DNA from: an uncultured Ruminococcus sp.
GTDB taxonomy: Bacteria; Bacillota; Clostridia; Oscillospirales; CAG-272
Assembly: GCA_905202255.1 (NCBI GenBank)
Contig: CAJKRH010000006.1
Location: 1 to 60,922 of the forward strand
DNA: 60,922 nt
Direction of reading: 5' to 3'
Below the pieces are notes generated by a model. It was not told the DNA's origin. It did no database searches and worked only from the letters and a program-made list of their open reading frames with translations. The translations under genes and the position numbers were made by a program. Below are positions 8,678 through 17,726 of the stretch, piece after piece. Positions within the stretch are counted from its first letter, which is position 1, and each line of letters starts with the position of its first letter.

Positions 8678-10644
8678 AGCTTGTATTCGCAGCGTTTCAT
8701 GACATGGTTCTGATATCTCTCGTCAAGCTCGACGAAATATGCGCTCCAGCCCCATATTCTCACCACAAGCTGACGGTGGTTTTCGGGGTGGATCTTCGCG
8801 TCTTTGAGCGTTTCGAGATTTACCGCGTTCAGCTGTAACTGCTCTCCGCCGAGAGCCATGTAAGCCTTTACAAGCATTGCGACTTTCTTAATGCCGTCGT
8901 CGCCGTCAAACATACTGCTGTGAAATTCAAGCGTAAGCGGACCGCCGTTTGCGGCGTTTATAAAATGCTGCTTTGAAAAGGATTTGATAATTCCGAAAGG
9001 CCCTGACGTCTTTGCAAACAGGCTCGGAGAGAAGTTTGCCGCAAAGGGTTCGCCTTTGCGTCTGCCGTCGGGCGACGCGCCTATCTCGTCCGCATGCCAG
9101 AGATAGAACATGGCGCTTCCCGTGCCAGCGCGGTATATTCCTCCGCGTGAGTTTTTCTTAGCCGAAAGGCTTGCCGAAAATTCGTCGAGAAGCATTGTTC
9201 CGAAACCGTCCGCGGTGTCGTCATCGCTCCCCATTTTGGGAGTTTCGTATCTTAATTTTGCAAGAAGTTCGGGCGTATTTTTGAAGTCGTCGTCAACTGC
9301 CCGTATAAGCTCTTTTGCACTTACGCTCTTTTCATCAAAGACATATTTTTTGATTGCCGACAGCGAGTCCGCAGCCGTTGAAATGCCGGTGCCGTGAATG
9401 CCGTAGTTGTTGTATTTTCCGCCCTCGTATATGTTTACGTCCATGCAGACGTTAATAAACGGAGAGGGGACAAACCACGGCTTTTTTATGCTGCCGCAGA
9501 TATTTTCGCATTCGTCGTGTATCTGCTTTTTAACGCAGCTTAAAAATTCGTCGAAGTTCTTGCAGCTTTCAAGATCCTTGTGCAGACAAACGTCTATAAC
9601 TTTCGGGAAAGAGATGGCTGCAATGTTTGCAATATCCGCGCCGACGCCGGGTATTATAAATTCCCAGCAAGCCGCAACAACATAGTTTGCCGCGTCCTTT
9701 TTGTCGTATCCCATTTTTTCGAGAGCCGGGATAACCACGTCGTCGTTGGAATACTGCGGAAATCCGAGCCCTGCTTTTGTAAGTGTGCTTGCTCTTATGT
9801 ATACCTCGTCCGGCGTTTTTGAATTTACTCTGAGATTTATTTTCGGATCTATCATGCGAAGTCTGCCGCTTGCCTCAAGACACATGGCGCTGAGCTCGCT
9901 GAAAACTTCGTTTCCGTTTTCGTCCGTGCCTCCGAGAACCATGCTCTGACCGTTGTCGCCCTGCTGAACGCCGGGATACATATCGCTATCCTTGTTGAAA
10001 GAGAGAAAAAAATCGCACAACAGTTCAAACGCCTCGTTTTTTGTGAGAACGCCGCTGTCAATGTCGGCTTTGAAATATGGGTACATATACTTGTCAAAGC
10101 GTCCGACGGTGACGTGATAGTTTCCTTCGAACCAGAGCGCAAAGTGTATTATTCTGAAAAACTGAAGCGCCTCGCGAAAGTTTTTCGCCGGTTTTTCGGG
10201 TATGTTTTCAAGCACGTCCGCAACGTCGTCACGTCCGTTTTTGCGTGCAAAGTCACGGTATCTTTCGCAAAGCGAGATTATTGCCGCAATTTCTCTTTTG
10301 CCGTATTCGTCGGCGGTCTTTGCACACTCTGAAAGTCCGGTCGAAATTATTCTGCCGTAGTCTGGCGAGAGGTTTGACATATATCCGAGTTCGTGCTTGA
10401 AATGCGTTTTTTTGATTTCAGCCCACTCCTGTTCCGTCATTATTTCCGGAAGATTTTCTGTCGTTCTTATAAGCACAATCTGTTCGTCGGGAAGTATGAC
10501 CGGCGTCTGAAGCGCGCACATCTGCTCAAATCTGTCCGTCATGCGCTCTATCGGGCTTGCGGAATGATCAATGCTTATGTCCGCATGGGTTCTGTATTTA
10601 TGATGCTCTTTGTGAAGTACGAAATTGTATAATCTGTCTGTCAT
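8674..10644 (-). CDS. uncharacterised glycyl radical enzyme (PFL superfamily)
   Basis: A 656-residue glycyl radical enzyme, short for the family (often 750-850). The C-terminal radical loop reads VVRIWGWSAYF, with the radical glycine at 632 from this start, in place of the common RVSGY or RVAGY. The catalytic cysteine is C326 in NYVVAACWEFIIPG. The C-x-E spacing recalls the cysteine and glutamate of dehydratase/lyase members such as choline lyase and glycerol dehydratase, not the Cys-Cys of pyruvate formate-lyase. The start at 10644 has GGAGG 6 bases upstream; an earlier in-frame Met lacks a site. The partners are an activase, a GH36 protein and LacI control. I expect elimination chemistry on a sugar-derived polyol or glycoside; the substrate is not identified. 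Confidence 0.9.
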   Translation of the reverse strand: MTDRLYNFVLHKEHHKYRTHADISIDHSASPIERMTDRFEQMCALQTPVILPDEQIVLIRTTENLPEIMTEQEWAEIKKTHFKHELGYMSNLSPDYGRIISTGLSECAKTADEYGKREIAAIISLCERYRDFARKNGRDDVADVLENIPEKPAKNFREALQFFRIIHFALWFEGNYHVTVGRFDKYMYPYFKADIDSGVLTKNEAFELLCDFFLSFNKDSDMYPGVQQGDNGQSMVLGGTDENGNEVFSELSAMCLEASGRLRMIDPKINLRVNSKTPDEVYIRASTLTKAGLGFPQYSNDDVVIPALEKMGYDKKDAANYVVAACWEFIIPGVGADIANIAAISFPKVIDVCLHKDLESCKNFDEFLSCVKKQIHDECENICGSIKKPWFVPSPFINVCMDVNIYEGGKYNNYGIHGTGISTAADSLSAIKKYVFDEKSVSAKELIRAVDDDFKNTPELLAKLRYETPKMGSDDDTADGFGTMLLDEFSASLSAKKNSRGGIYRAGTGSAMFYLWHADEIGASPDGRRKGEPFAANFSPSLFAKTSGPFGIIKSFSKQHFINAANGGPLTLEFHSSMFDGDDGIKKVAMLVKAYMALGGEQLQLNAVNLETLKDAKIHPENHRQLVVRIWGWSAYFVELDERYQNHVMKRCEYKL

Positions 10645-10665
10645 AACCTGCCTCCGCACATATTA

Positions 10666-10679
10666 CATTAACGTTAATG
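10666..10679. promoter_or_regulatory. LacI-type operator
   Basis: CATTAACGTTAATG is a perfect 14-bp palindrome with the central CG typical of LacI/GalR operators. It sits just downstream of the -10 box of the glycyl radical enzyme promoter, and the LacI gene is directly upstream. It should block initiation when bound. Confidence 0.75.
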
Positions 10680-10681
10680 AT

Positions 10682-10710
10682 ATTGTGCCACAAAAAAGGC
10701 GGAATGTCAA
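10682..10710 (-). promoter_or_regulatory. promoter of the glycyl radical enzyme operon
   Basis: On the minus strand, TTGACA (plus 10705-10710), a 17-bp spacer and CACAAT (plus 10682-10687). The start point would fall in or beside the palindromic operator. Confidence 0.75.
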
Positions 10711-10729
10711 TAGCCGCCGTGAAATTTGT

Positions 10730-11734
10730 TCAGATATTTTTTGTGGTTTCGCGTCTTACAAGCTCCGTCGGGAGAACTGCACGTAAATTTTCGGCTTTTT
10801 TGCCGCCGATAAGCTCAAAAAGAAACTCGACTGCCTTTGATGACATTAAGGTTTTCGACGAAGAAACCGAACTTAGCATTATAGGCAGCGCGAATTTTGA
10901 AACAATGTCGTCAAAGCCGATAACGCTTATGTCTTTTGGTATTTCAAGCGACATACCGCGCAGCAGCATACAGACTTTCATTGCAAGCAAGTCCGAAAAG
11001 CATATGACGGCGCCGTAATTTTTTGCGTCCGAGAGAATTTTTGCAATATTTCCGTCATCGGACAGCATGGGGGAGACTTCGTGTACTCTGAGGTTTGAAA
11101 GAGGTATGTCCGAAACCTCAAAAGCTTGCTTTATGCCGTCAAGACGTTCACGCGAAGTTGTAATAAATGAGCTTGCATTGAGAAACAGCACGGGTTTTGC
11201 GCAGCTTACACGGATAGCCTCTTTGCCTGCCAGAAATCCGCCGTTTTTGTTGTCGCATACAACGTAGCTGTGCTTGTTTTTGTCAAAACATCTGCCTATA
11301 AGCACAAAAGGAACGCCGCATTTTTCGAGATATTCGATGTTGTACTCGGTTTTCTGCACGGGACAGATTATAATTCCGTCAACGTTCTGACGAAGCGATG
11401 TCATAATAGCGTCGGTTTCGTTTTTCTCGTCCTCGTCGGTGTTGAAAACAACGGCTGTGTAGCCTGCATTTCTCAGAGCAAGCTGCATTTCCTTGATCAT
11501 TATCGAAAAGTGAGGATTTGCAATGTCGGGAATTATCACGGCAACGGCGCGGCTTTTTCCGCTTCTCAAAAAGCTTGCGGAAGAATTTCCGATATATCCG
11601 AGACTTGCCGCGGCTTTTTTTATTTCGGCTTTGGTTTTTTCCGAGATGTCGCTTTTGTTGTTGAGAGCATGGGAAACGGTGTTTATTGAGTATCCGGTCA
11701 TTTTTGCAATGTCCGAAAGCGTTGTACGTTTCAT
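10730..11734 (-). CDS. LacI-family transcriptional regulator
   Basis: A 334-residue LacI/GalR repressor. The N-terminal helix-turn-helix TLSDIAKMTGYSINTVSHAL and the hinge with SASFLRSGKSRAVAVIIP are classic. The periplasmic-binding-like sensor follows, with IIPDIANPHFS, VDGIIICP and ISVIGFDDI. It lies directly upstream of the glycyl radical enzyme operon on the same strand, with a palindromic operator between them, so that operon is the most likely target. The effector is unknown but is expected to be a sugar or sugar derivative. Confidence 0.93.
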   Translation of the reverse strand: MKRTTLSDIAKMTGYSINTVSHALNNKSDISEKTKAEIKKAAASLGYIGNSSASFLRSGKSRAVAVIIPDIANPHFSIMIKEMQLALRNAGYTAVVFNTDEDEKNETDAIMTSLRQNVDGIIICPVQKTEYNIEYLEKCGVPFVLIGRCFDKNKHSYVVCDNKNGGFLAGKEAIRVSCAKPVLFLNASSFITTSRERLDGIKQAFEVSDIPLSNLRVHEVSPMLSDDGNIAKILSDAKNYGAVICFSDLLAMKVCMLLRGMSLEIPKDISVIGFDDIVSKFALPIMLSSVSSSKTLMSSKAVEFLFELIGGKKAENLRAVLPTELVRRETTKNI

Positions 11735-11751
11735 AATGCGTTCCTTTGTTT

Positions 11752-12405
11752 TTACTTTAAGTATTTTGAAAAATCAACGGGACGGCATACCGTTGAACCG
11801 TTGTAGATCTCGTTTGTGCAAAGCTCGGAATAGTTTCCGTCCGCGTCTTTCATGTCAATGGTTACGGTGTAGCTCTTGTTTTTGTCGGTTTCGGCTGTAT
11901 TGTCGTTTTCGAGTTTAATTCCGTCAAAGCAAAGTCGGTAATATCCGTAGCCGTATCGCTTTTTAAATTCATATGTGTATGACGTGTACTCGTTCCCGTC
12001 GGAGTCAGTAAGCTTAAACTTGAATGGAAGTCCAACGTCTTTTCCGGGAAGATCGAGATTGTATTTTACCGAAAACTGGAGCTGTTCGGTTTTGGGAACA
12101 TAGTACAGATAGTTGAACTCGATAAGGCGGTTTTCCTTTATTGCAACCCACGAGGACTTTATTCCGTATTGCAGAACTTCAAAATTTTCCTTGTCGGCGT
12201 TGTATGCGTCGGTAAATTTGCTGTCGGTTATCACCTTTTTGACAATGGGCGAGTCGTTGTACATATAGCACCGCGCAAAAAGTATCGCGCAGACCGCGAT
12301 TATAAACGCAAGGCAGATCCATTTAATAAGCTTTCCGAACGTAAAGCCCTTTTTCTTCTGAGGCTCGTCAAAAATATCCGCGTTTTCGTTGGTGTAGTCG
12401 TTCAA
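11752..12405 (-). CDS. membrane-anchored protein of unknown function
   Basis: A 217-residue protein. A charged N-terminus (about 24 residues) is followed by one membrane segment, LIKWICLAFIIAVCAILFA, and an outward-facing domain rich in beta-type sequence with many Tyr and Lys. It starts with TTG at 12405, with GGAGG 8 bases upstream; no ATG fits. It lies 20 bp after the RodA-like gene and 17 bp before the LacI gene, so it may be transcribed with the former. I do not recognise the domain. A role in the envelope is suggested only by position and topology. Confidence 0.7.
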   Translation of the reverse strand: MNDYTNENADIFDEPQKKKGFTFGKLIKWICLAFIIAVCAILFARCYMYNDSPIVKKVITDSKFTDAYNADKENFEVLQYGIKSSWVAIKENRLIEFNYLYYVPKTEQLQFSVKYNLDLPGKDVGLPFKFKLTDSDGNEYTSYTYEFKKRYGYGYYRLCFDGIKLENDNTAETDKNKSYTVTIDMKDADGNYSELCTNEIYNGSTVCRPVDFSKYLK

Positions 12406-12425
12406 TTTGGTTTCCTCCGTGAATT

Positions 12426-13913
12426 TTATGAAAAGAAGGTTTTTTCTTTATGCGAGCGTACCGACAGCGCCATGCCTATTGCAAGGAACGTGCTGAGTGC
12501 TGAAGAACCGCCGTAGCTTAAAAACGGGAATGTAATGCCGATTACGGGCATTATGCCAAGGCACATTCCGACGTTTTCTGCAACCTGAGTTATGAGCAGT
12601 GCCGCAACTCCCACGCAAATGTACCGTCCGACGGGATTTTCACATTCAAGAGCAATTTTAAGTATGCGGTAGATGAGATAGCAGGTAGCGCCGAGAATTA
12701 CAAGCGCGCCTATAAGTCCCCATTCCTCGCATACCGTCGCGAAGATCATGTCGGTGTGTTTTGCCGGAAGCCTGTCCGAAAGACCCTGCGTTACAGTGCC
12801 GTGAGTATAGCCCGTGCCGAAAAGTCCGCCGTTTCCGATTGCGGTCTGGCTGCGCAGCTGCTGGTAGCGTATGCCCGTTCCGCCGGGATCTATCGAACTG
12901 TCAAAGCAGAGCAGTATTCGGTTCTGCTGATAAACTCCGAGATGCCGCCAAATAAAAGGCGATAATCCTACGGCAATCGCAGCGCCCGCAATATAGTACC
13001 ATATGCTCAGCCCTGCCGCAAAACACATAGCCACAAATATCATAAGGAATATAGTGAGCGAACCGAGATCTCTCTGAAGCAGCACAAGTCCGAAGATAAG
13101 ACACGCGTGTATAAACAGCGTGATAAAGGTTGAAATTTTGTTCAGCCTGTCCTTTACCAAGCTCAGATGTACCGAAAAGCTGTAAATAAACATAAGCTTT
13201 GAGAATTCTGACGGCTGAATTTTGATAAAACCGAGGTCTATCCAGTTTGCGTTGGAGCTTTCGGTAACGCTGCTGCCGAAAATGTAGGTCACTATCAGCA
13301 TAAGGGCATTCAGCGCGATTATTGTCCTGTACTGCCGTATAAGCTGCCTGTAATCTGCGACGGAAAGAAGCGTCATTACGCAGAATCCGAGAACACAGGC
13401 GCAGAACTGCACGATAACAAAGCGGTGAGTGCCGTATGTAAGCGTTGCGCTGTTGACGGCGATAAGTCCTGCAAAGCACATAAACAGCGCCGTAATCAAA
13501 AGCGGAATGTCGAGCGAGGCAACGTGTTGTTTTACCTGGTTTATGAGCCAGTTTTTCTTTATTGTAACCGGATCTTTGGGCGCTGTCGGGACGATAGGCG
13601 CTTTTTTCAGTGAAAGTCTGCGCGACGGCTTTCGTTTTTTGCGCAGCGCACTGTTGGAGGTTGTGCCGTAAAGCGCCGCATTTCTCTGCTCGGCGTCGAG
13701 AGGCGACATGAGCCGCGACGAGCTTTGGGTGTTGTAGCGCGAATTTGTTATTATATTTACTCTGCCGTGGTTTTTTTCGGTATAAACGCGCGTAATGCCC
13801 GAACTTTTTTCTTTCGGCGGCGGCATCTTCTTTGCCGAACGGAATTTTGAACCGGAATTATTCGTTTGCAAAGTCTGTACCTCATGGTTTTGCGTTTGCG
13901 TGTCCGTTTGCAT
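12426..13913 (-). CDS. RodA/FtsW/SpoVE-family peptidoglycan polymerase
   Basis: A 495-residue SEDS protein that polymerises lipid II into glycan strands in the membrane. About 110 charged, Ser/Arg/Lys-rich cytoplasmic residues precede ten or so helices. The conserved stretch SQTAIGNGGLFGTGYTHG and then LPAKHTDMIFATVCEEWGLIG, with EEWG, is closer to RodA than to FtsW. It starts at 13913 behind AAGGCGG. A further upstream ATG lies within the promoter -10 box and cannot be used from it. The long N-terminal extension is unusual for RodA. Nothing here ties it to division, elongation or sporulation specifically. Confidence 0.88.
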   Translation of the reverse strand: MQTDTQTQNHEVQTLQTNNSGSKFRSAKKMPPPKEKSSGITRVYTEKNHGRVNIITNSRYNTQSSSRLMSPLDAEQRNAALYGTTSNSALRKKRKPSRRLSLKKAPIVPTAPKDPVTIKKNWLINQVKQHVASLDIPLLITALFMCFAGLIAVNSATLTYGTHRFVIVQFCACVLGFCVMTLLSVADYRQLIRQYRTIIALNALMLIVTYIFGSSVTESSNANWIDLGFIKIQPSEFSKLMFIYSFSVHLSLVKDRLNKISTFITLFIHACLIFGLVLLQRDLGSLTIFLMIFVAMCFAAGLSIWYYIAGAAIAVGLSPFIWRHLGVYQQNRILLCFDSSIDPGGTGIRYQQLRSQTAIGNGGLFGTGYTHGTVTQGLSDRLPAKHTDMIFATVCEEWGLIGALVILGATCYLIYRILKIALECENPVGRYICVGVAALLITQVAENVGMCLGIMPVIGITFPFLSYGGSSALSTFLAIGMALSVRSHKEKTFFS

Positions 13914-13944
13914 ACAGCACCGCCTTTCTTTTGTGTTACTATAC

Positions 13945-13973
13945 ATTATACATTGTAAATGAGTTTATGTAAA
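13945..13973 (-). promoter_or_regulatory. promoter of the RodA-like gene
   Basis: TTTACA (plus 13968-13973), 17-bp spacer, TATAAT (plus 13945-13950). The -10 overlaps the upstream in-frame ATG, which settles the start downstream. Confidence 0.8.
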
Positions 13974-14015
13974 GAGACAAAAGATAAATTTTCTTTGCAC
14001 GGTTCAATATAGCGC

Positions 14016-14043
14016 AAAAAAAAGAGCCGCATTGCTGCGGCTC
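14016..14043 (-). terminator. terminator of secDF
   Basis: GAGCCGCA/TGCGGCTC stem followed on the minus strand by eight T, directly behind the secF stop. Confidence 0.9.
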
Positions 14044-14063
14044 ATGAAAACAAACTGCTGTTT

Positions 14064-15206
14064 TTATTTCTTTTTCTTTCCTCTGAATATTGTCCAGAAG
14101 TTGCCTGCAAGGCAGATAGAAGAATATGCACCTGCGAGGATACCTACGATAAGGGGAAGTGCGAACTGCTTTATCGAAGTAACGCCGAGAATGTATATAA
14201 GACCTATCGTAACAAGCGTTGTAATCGTGGTGTTCAAAGAACGCATAAGTGTAGATTTAATACCTCCGTCAACCTTTTCGGAGAAAGGAATACCGACGGG
14301 CATCTGCTTTACATTCTCGCGAACGCGGTCGAATATGATAATGGTCGCGTTGATTGAGTAACCGAGAATTGTAAGCACCGTTGCGATTACGGTAGAACCT
14401 ACGGGTATCTGGAAAACAGAGTATGCAACGAGCATTACGAATACGTCGTGTGCAAGGCAGAGAACTGCCGCAAACGCAGAACCGAAGTCAAATCTGAATG
14501 CGATGTAGAGCAGCATGAGCGCGATAGCCGCAACAGCAGAAACGATAGCCGACTTCTTGAGGCTTGTGCTGACCTCTGCGCTTACAGTGTCGGTGGATTC
14601 CCAGACTGCGTCGGGATAAAGCTCTTTGATCTGAGTTGAGATAGCTTCTCTGTATTCGGAGATCTGACCTGCAACGTCGAATGAAACGTTCACCGTGCCG
14701 TCATCTCTTATTGTAACGGTAGCGTCGGGCACAACGTCGGTAAGTGCCTCATTAATAGCGTTTGTATCGTCCTCGGTAACGGCAGTGCCGCTGTCCTCGG
14801 TGTAAAGGCTGAATATCGAGTTGCCCTCTGCGCTTGAAACTGTGGTAGAATCGGGATAGAGCGCTTTTACGGCAGCTTCAACGTCGGCAGCAGCAGCGTC
14901 CCACTTGCCCTCGTCGTCAGCCGAAACAAGCTTGGTTCTGATTACGACGGTGTTTTTGTTGTCGCCGACAATACGAAGTGAGGAGAAGTTGTCCGCACCG
15001 ATAATGTCGGTCACCATTTTCTTGATAGCGTCCTCATCGGACTTTTCAACGGTCTTTTTGAGGTCATAGCTGATTTCGGTACCGCCTACGAATTCAATGT
15101 CGAAATTGAAGCCGCGGATAACGAAAGAACAGATTCCCGCGATAATCATTATTGCGGTGAGTATAAAGAAAATATTTTTGTTTTTAGTAAAGCTGAAATT
15201 TTTCAT
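14064..15206 (-). CDS. secF: protein translocase subunit SecF
   Basis: A 380-residue membrane protein that works with SecD to pull secreted proteins across the membrane using proton-motive force. The first helix is followed by DIEFVGGTEISYDL, the SecF start of the external domain. The C-terminal helices contain HDVFVMLVAYSVF and TVLTILGYSINATIIIFDR, both diagnostic. The external loop (about residues 60-190) is longer than in many SecF proteins. It lies 15 bp behind secD, in one transcript with it, and ends in a strong terminator. Confidence 0.96.
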   Translation of the reverse strand: MKNFSFTKNKNIFFILTAIMIIAGICSFVIRGFNFDIEFVGGTEISYDLKKTVEKSDEDAIKKMVTDIIGADNFSSLRIVGDNKNTVVIRTKLVSADDEGKWDAAAADVEAAVKALYPDSTTVSSAEGNSIFSLYTEDSGTAVTEDDTNAINEALTDVVPDATVTIRDDGTVNVSFDVAGQISEYREAISTQIKELYPDAVWESTDTVSAEVSTSLKKSAIVSAVAAIALMLLYIAFRFDFGSAFAAVLCLAHDVFVMLVAYSVFQIPVGSTVIATVLTILGYSINATIIIFDRVRENVKQMPVGIPFSEKVDGGIKSTLMRSLNTTITTLVTIGLIYILGVTSIKQFALPLIVGILAGAYSSICLAGNFWTIFRGKKKK

Positions 15207-15221
15207 TCTTCCGCACCTCCG

Positions 15222-16508
15222 TTACGCCTGCTGCGATTTTCTGGCACCGAGCAGCCATCTGCCGGCACCCATGTTGGTGACCGAGTTGAGAAGAACGCGC
15301 GTTACGCAAAGTGCGGTGAAGAGAGAGACCACAACGCCTATGAAGAGCGTTATTGCAAATCCTCTTACGGCACCTGTGCCGAAGTACCAAAGTACGATGG
15401 ACGCGATTATCGTAGTTACGTTGGAGTCGAGAATTGCCGAGAAAGCTCTGCTGAAACCGGATTTAACTGCGGCTCTGGTGCTCTTTCCGGTGTTGAGTTC
15501 TTCCTTGATTCTTTCGTATATGACTACGTTTGAGTCAACCGCCATACCGATAGTAAGTATAATACCCGCGATGCCGGGCAGCGAGAGGTTGACCTTGAAT
15601 ACGATTATAAGAATAGCGAAGATCGAAATGTAGCTTACAAGAGCTATCGCCGATACAAGACCGGGAAGTCTGTAAACAAGAATCATGAACAGCATTACGA
15701 TAAGTGTACCGATAAGACCTGCCTTTATGCTTGAAGCAAGCGCCTCGGAACCGAGCGTAGGTCCTACGTATCTCAATTCGATTTCACGGAGAACAACCGG
15801 GAGCTGACCTGAGGAGATAAGCTCTGCAAGGTAAACTGCCTCGTCCTTTGTGAAGTTGCCCGAGATCATGCAGCTGTCGCTGTCTATTCTGTACGAAACC
15901 GAGGCTCTCGAAATGTTTTCGCCGTCGAGTTCGATGTCAATGTAATTTTTGCTTGAAGAAGCAAGCTTTGCCATTTTTTCGGTGGCGTCGGCAAATTTCT
16001 GTCTGCCGCTGTCGTTGAAGGTGAGCGAGACGTAATACTGCGAGCCCATGGAGCTTTCGCTTGTCTGACCGTAGTTTGCTACGGCTTCCTTTACGTCCTT
16101 GCCTTCGAGGATAACATTTCCCGAAGAATCGAGGAATTCAAGCTTTGCGGTGGAGCCGAGCTTTTTAAGAGCGTCCTCGGGATCGTCGATACCCGGGATT
16201 TCAACTCTTATTCTGTCCGTGCCCATCTTTGCGATTGTAGCCTCGGTGTAGCCGAGAGTGTCAAGACGCTGTCTGAGCATTGATTCAACCGTGTCGAGAG
16301 CCGTTGCCATGTCGAAGTTTTCGGCATTTTCATCGGGCTGTGCAACATAAGTTATGGAAGAACCGCCGACAAGGTCAAGTCCTTTGCTTATGGCGTCGTC
16401 ATCAAACGCGCCGGGAAGATTGAATGCGCCTATGCCGAAAACAGCCACAGTCGTTACGAGAACGACGAGCAGCAGCATAAGCACAAAGGAACATACGCTG
16501 TTTTTCAT
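15222..16508 (-). CDS. secD: protein translocase subunit SecD
   Basis: A 428-residue partner of SecF. After the first helix, GLDLVGGSSITYVAQP starts the external P1 region, with RLDTLGYTEATIAKMG and DRIRVEIPGIDDP. The membrane half contains RYVGPTLGSEALASSIKAG and ILTIGMAVDSNVVIYERIKEE, the SecD/RND signatures. The start at 16508 has AAGGAAG upstream. It is the first gene of secD-secF with its own consensus promoter. YajC is not adjacent. Confidence 0.96.
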   Translation of the reverse strand: MKNSVCSFVLMLLLVVLVTTVAVFGIGAFNLPGAFDDDAISKGLDLVGGSSITYVAQPDENAENFDMATALDTVESMLRQRLDTLGYTEATIAKMGTDRIRVEIPGIDDPEDALKKLGSTAKLEFLDSSGNVILEGKDVKEAVANYGQTSESSMGSQYYVSLTFNDSGRQKFADATEKMAKLASSSKNYIDIELDGENISRASVSYRIDSDSCMISGNFTKDEAVYLAELISSGQLPVVLREIELRYVGPTLGSEALASSIKAGLIGTLIVMLFMILVYRLPGLVSAIALVSYISIFAILIIVFKVNLSLPGIAGIILTIGMAVDSNVVIYERIKEELNTGKSTRAAVKSGFSRAFSAILDSNVTTIIASIVLWYFGTGAVRGFAITLFIGVVVSLFTALCVTRVLLNSVTNMGAGRWLLGARKSQQA

Positions 16509-16554
16509 TAAAGTTTTCTTCCTTTCTTGTTAGAAAAAGTCGCTTATGCCATAT

Positions 16555-16583
16555 ATTATACCTTTTTGGCGCCGATAAGTCAA
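16555..16583 (-). promoter_or_regulatory. promoter of secDF
   Basis: TTGACT (plus 16578-16583), 17-bp spacer, TATAAT (plus 16555-16560). Confidence 0.85.
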
Positions 16584-16649
16584 CAGTTTTCGCAAAAATA
16601 TTTATACATTTGGGCTTTTCGGACACGGTTTTTGGAAAAAATCCACATA

Positions 16650-16690
16650 AAAAACGCGGCTGCCGCCGTTTTGACCGGTACACCGCGTGA
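16650..16690 (-). terminator. probable terminator of sigG
   Basis: CGCGG and CCGCG outer arms with an inner CCG/CGG pair, followed on the minus strand by GTTTTTTAT, a few bases after the sigG stop. Confidence 0.6.
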
Positions 16691-16696
16691 AAACAT

Positions 16697-17470
16697 TTAA
16701 ATTTCTTTCCTTATTTTAATAAGCGCGCCTTTTTCGAGCCGCGAGACCTGAGCCTGGCTTATGTGAATTTCGTTTGCGACCTCCATCTGCGTTTTGCCGT
16801 CGAAAAAGCGCATTGTGACTATCCTGCGTTCTCTAGGAGAGAGCTTGTCTATTGCCTGCGAGATAGCAATGCTTTCAAGCCAGCTTTCGTCGGTGTTTTT
16901 GTCATCGCTTACCTGATCCATTACATATACCGAATCTCCGCTTTCGGAAAAAACGGGCTCGTACAGGGAAATGGGATCCACAATGGCGTCAAGCGCTGCC
17001 GCAACGTCGGCTTTCTGCGCGCCGAGCTGCTTTGCAATCTCCTCAATCTTCGGTTCTCTCGAAAGTTTTGCCGAAAGCTCCTCTCTTACGCTGAGCGCTT
17101 TGTAGGCAAGATCCCTCATTGAACGCGAGACTCTTATCGCATTGTTGTCGCGCAGATATCTGCGCAGTTCTCCTATGATCATCGGGACGGCATATGTGCT
17201 GAACTGAACGTTGTGGGAATCGTCGAAGTTGTCGATAGCCTTTATAAGCCCTATGCAGCCGACCTGAAACAGATCGTCCGGATTTTCTCCTCTGCCCGAA
17301 AAACGCTTTACCACGCTCAGAACAAGCTTTAAATTTCCGCGTATAAGCTCGTCGCGCGCCTCCATGTCGCCGTTTTTGACTCTGGCAAGCAGCTCCTTTT
17401 TCTCCGACGCCGATAAAACCTTTAAGCTTGATGTGTTTACCCCGCAGATTTCAACCTTCCCGCCGTGCAT
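16697..17470 (-). CDS. sigG: sporulation sigma factor SigG
   Basis: A 257-residue sigma-70-family factor that directs late forespore transcription. The opening KVEICGVNTS is a SigG hallmark. Region 2 contains DDLFQVGCIGLIKAIDNFD and VQFSTYAVPMIIGE, followed by RRYLRDNNAIRVSRSMRD. Region 4 ends with GKTQMEVANEIHISQAQVSR. The genes usually upstream in Firmicutes (spoIIGA, sigE) are absent here, so it stands alone. It shows the organism to be an endospore former. The upstream 250 bp hold no standard sigma-A promoter for it, in keeping with forespore-specific control. Confidence 0.95.
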   Translation of the reverse strand: MHGGKVEICGVNTSSLKVLSASEKKELLARVKNGDMEARDELIRGNLKLVLSVVKRFSGRGENPDDLFQVGCIGLIKAIDNFDDSHNVQFSTYAVPMIIGELRRYLRDNNAIRVSRSMRDLAYKALSVREELSAKLSREPKIEEIAKQLGAQKADVAAALDAIVDPISLYEPVFSESGDSVYVMDQVSDDKNTDESWLESIAISQAIDKLSPRERRIVTMRFFDGKTQMEVANEIHISQAQVSRLEKGALIKIRKEI

Positions 17471-17637
17471 ATTTTCCGTCCCCTTACTTTAGGCATTTTT
17501 TCTTGATATTTACTCTATGAGTATTGCCGGACGGAGTGAAATAATTCACGCCTTTGTGTTTTTGGAAAAAATTGACGGCATTATGTATGTGAAATTTTGA
17601 ACATAATGTAAAAAGTGTTTTTTGTTGAGAAAAAATG

Positions 17638-17666
17638 TAGAAATATTTGAAAATAGGTGCTATAAT
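17638..17666 (+). promoter_or_regulatory. promoter of ppdK
   Basis: Extended -10 TGC-TATAAT at 17658-17666 with a weak -35 (TAGAAA, 17638-17643) at 17 bp. AGGAGG follows at 17711-17716 before the ATG at 17727. Confidence 0.7.
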
Positions 17667-17726
17667 ACCATGTGCGACATAGAAAAAACTAAAAAAGTAT
17701 TTTAAAATTCAGGAGGTTCATAAGTA

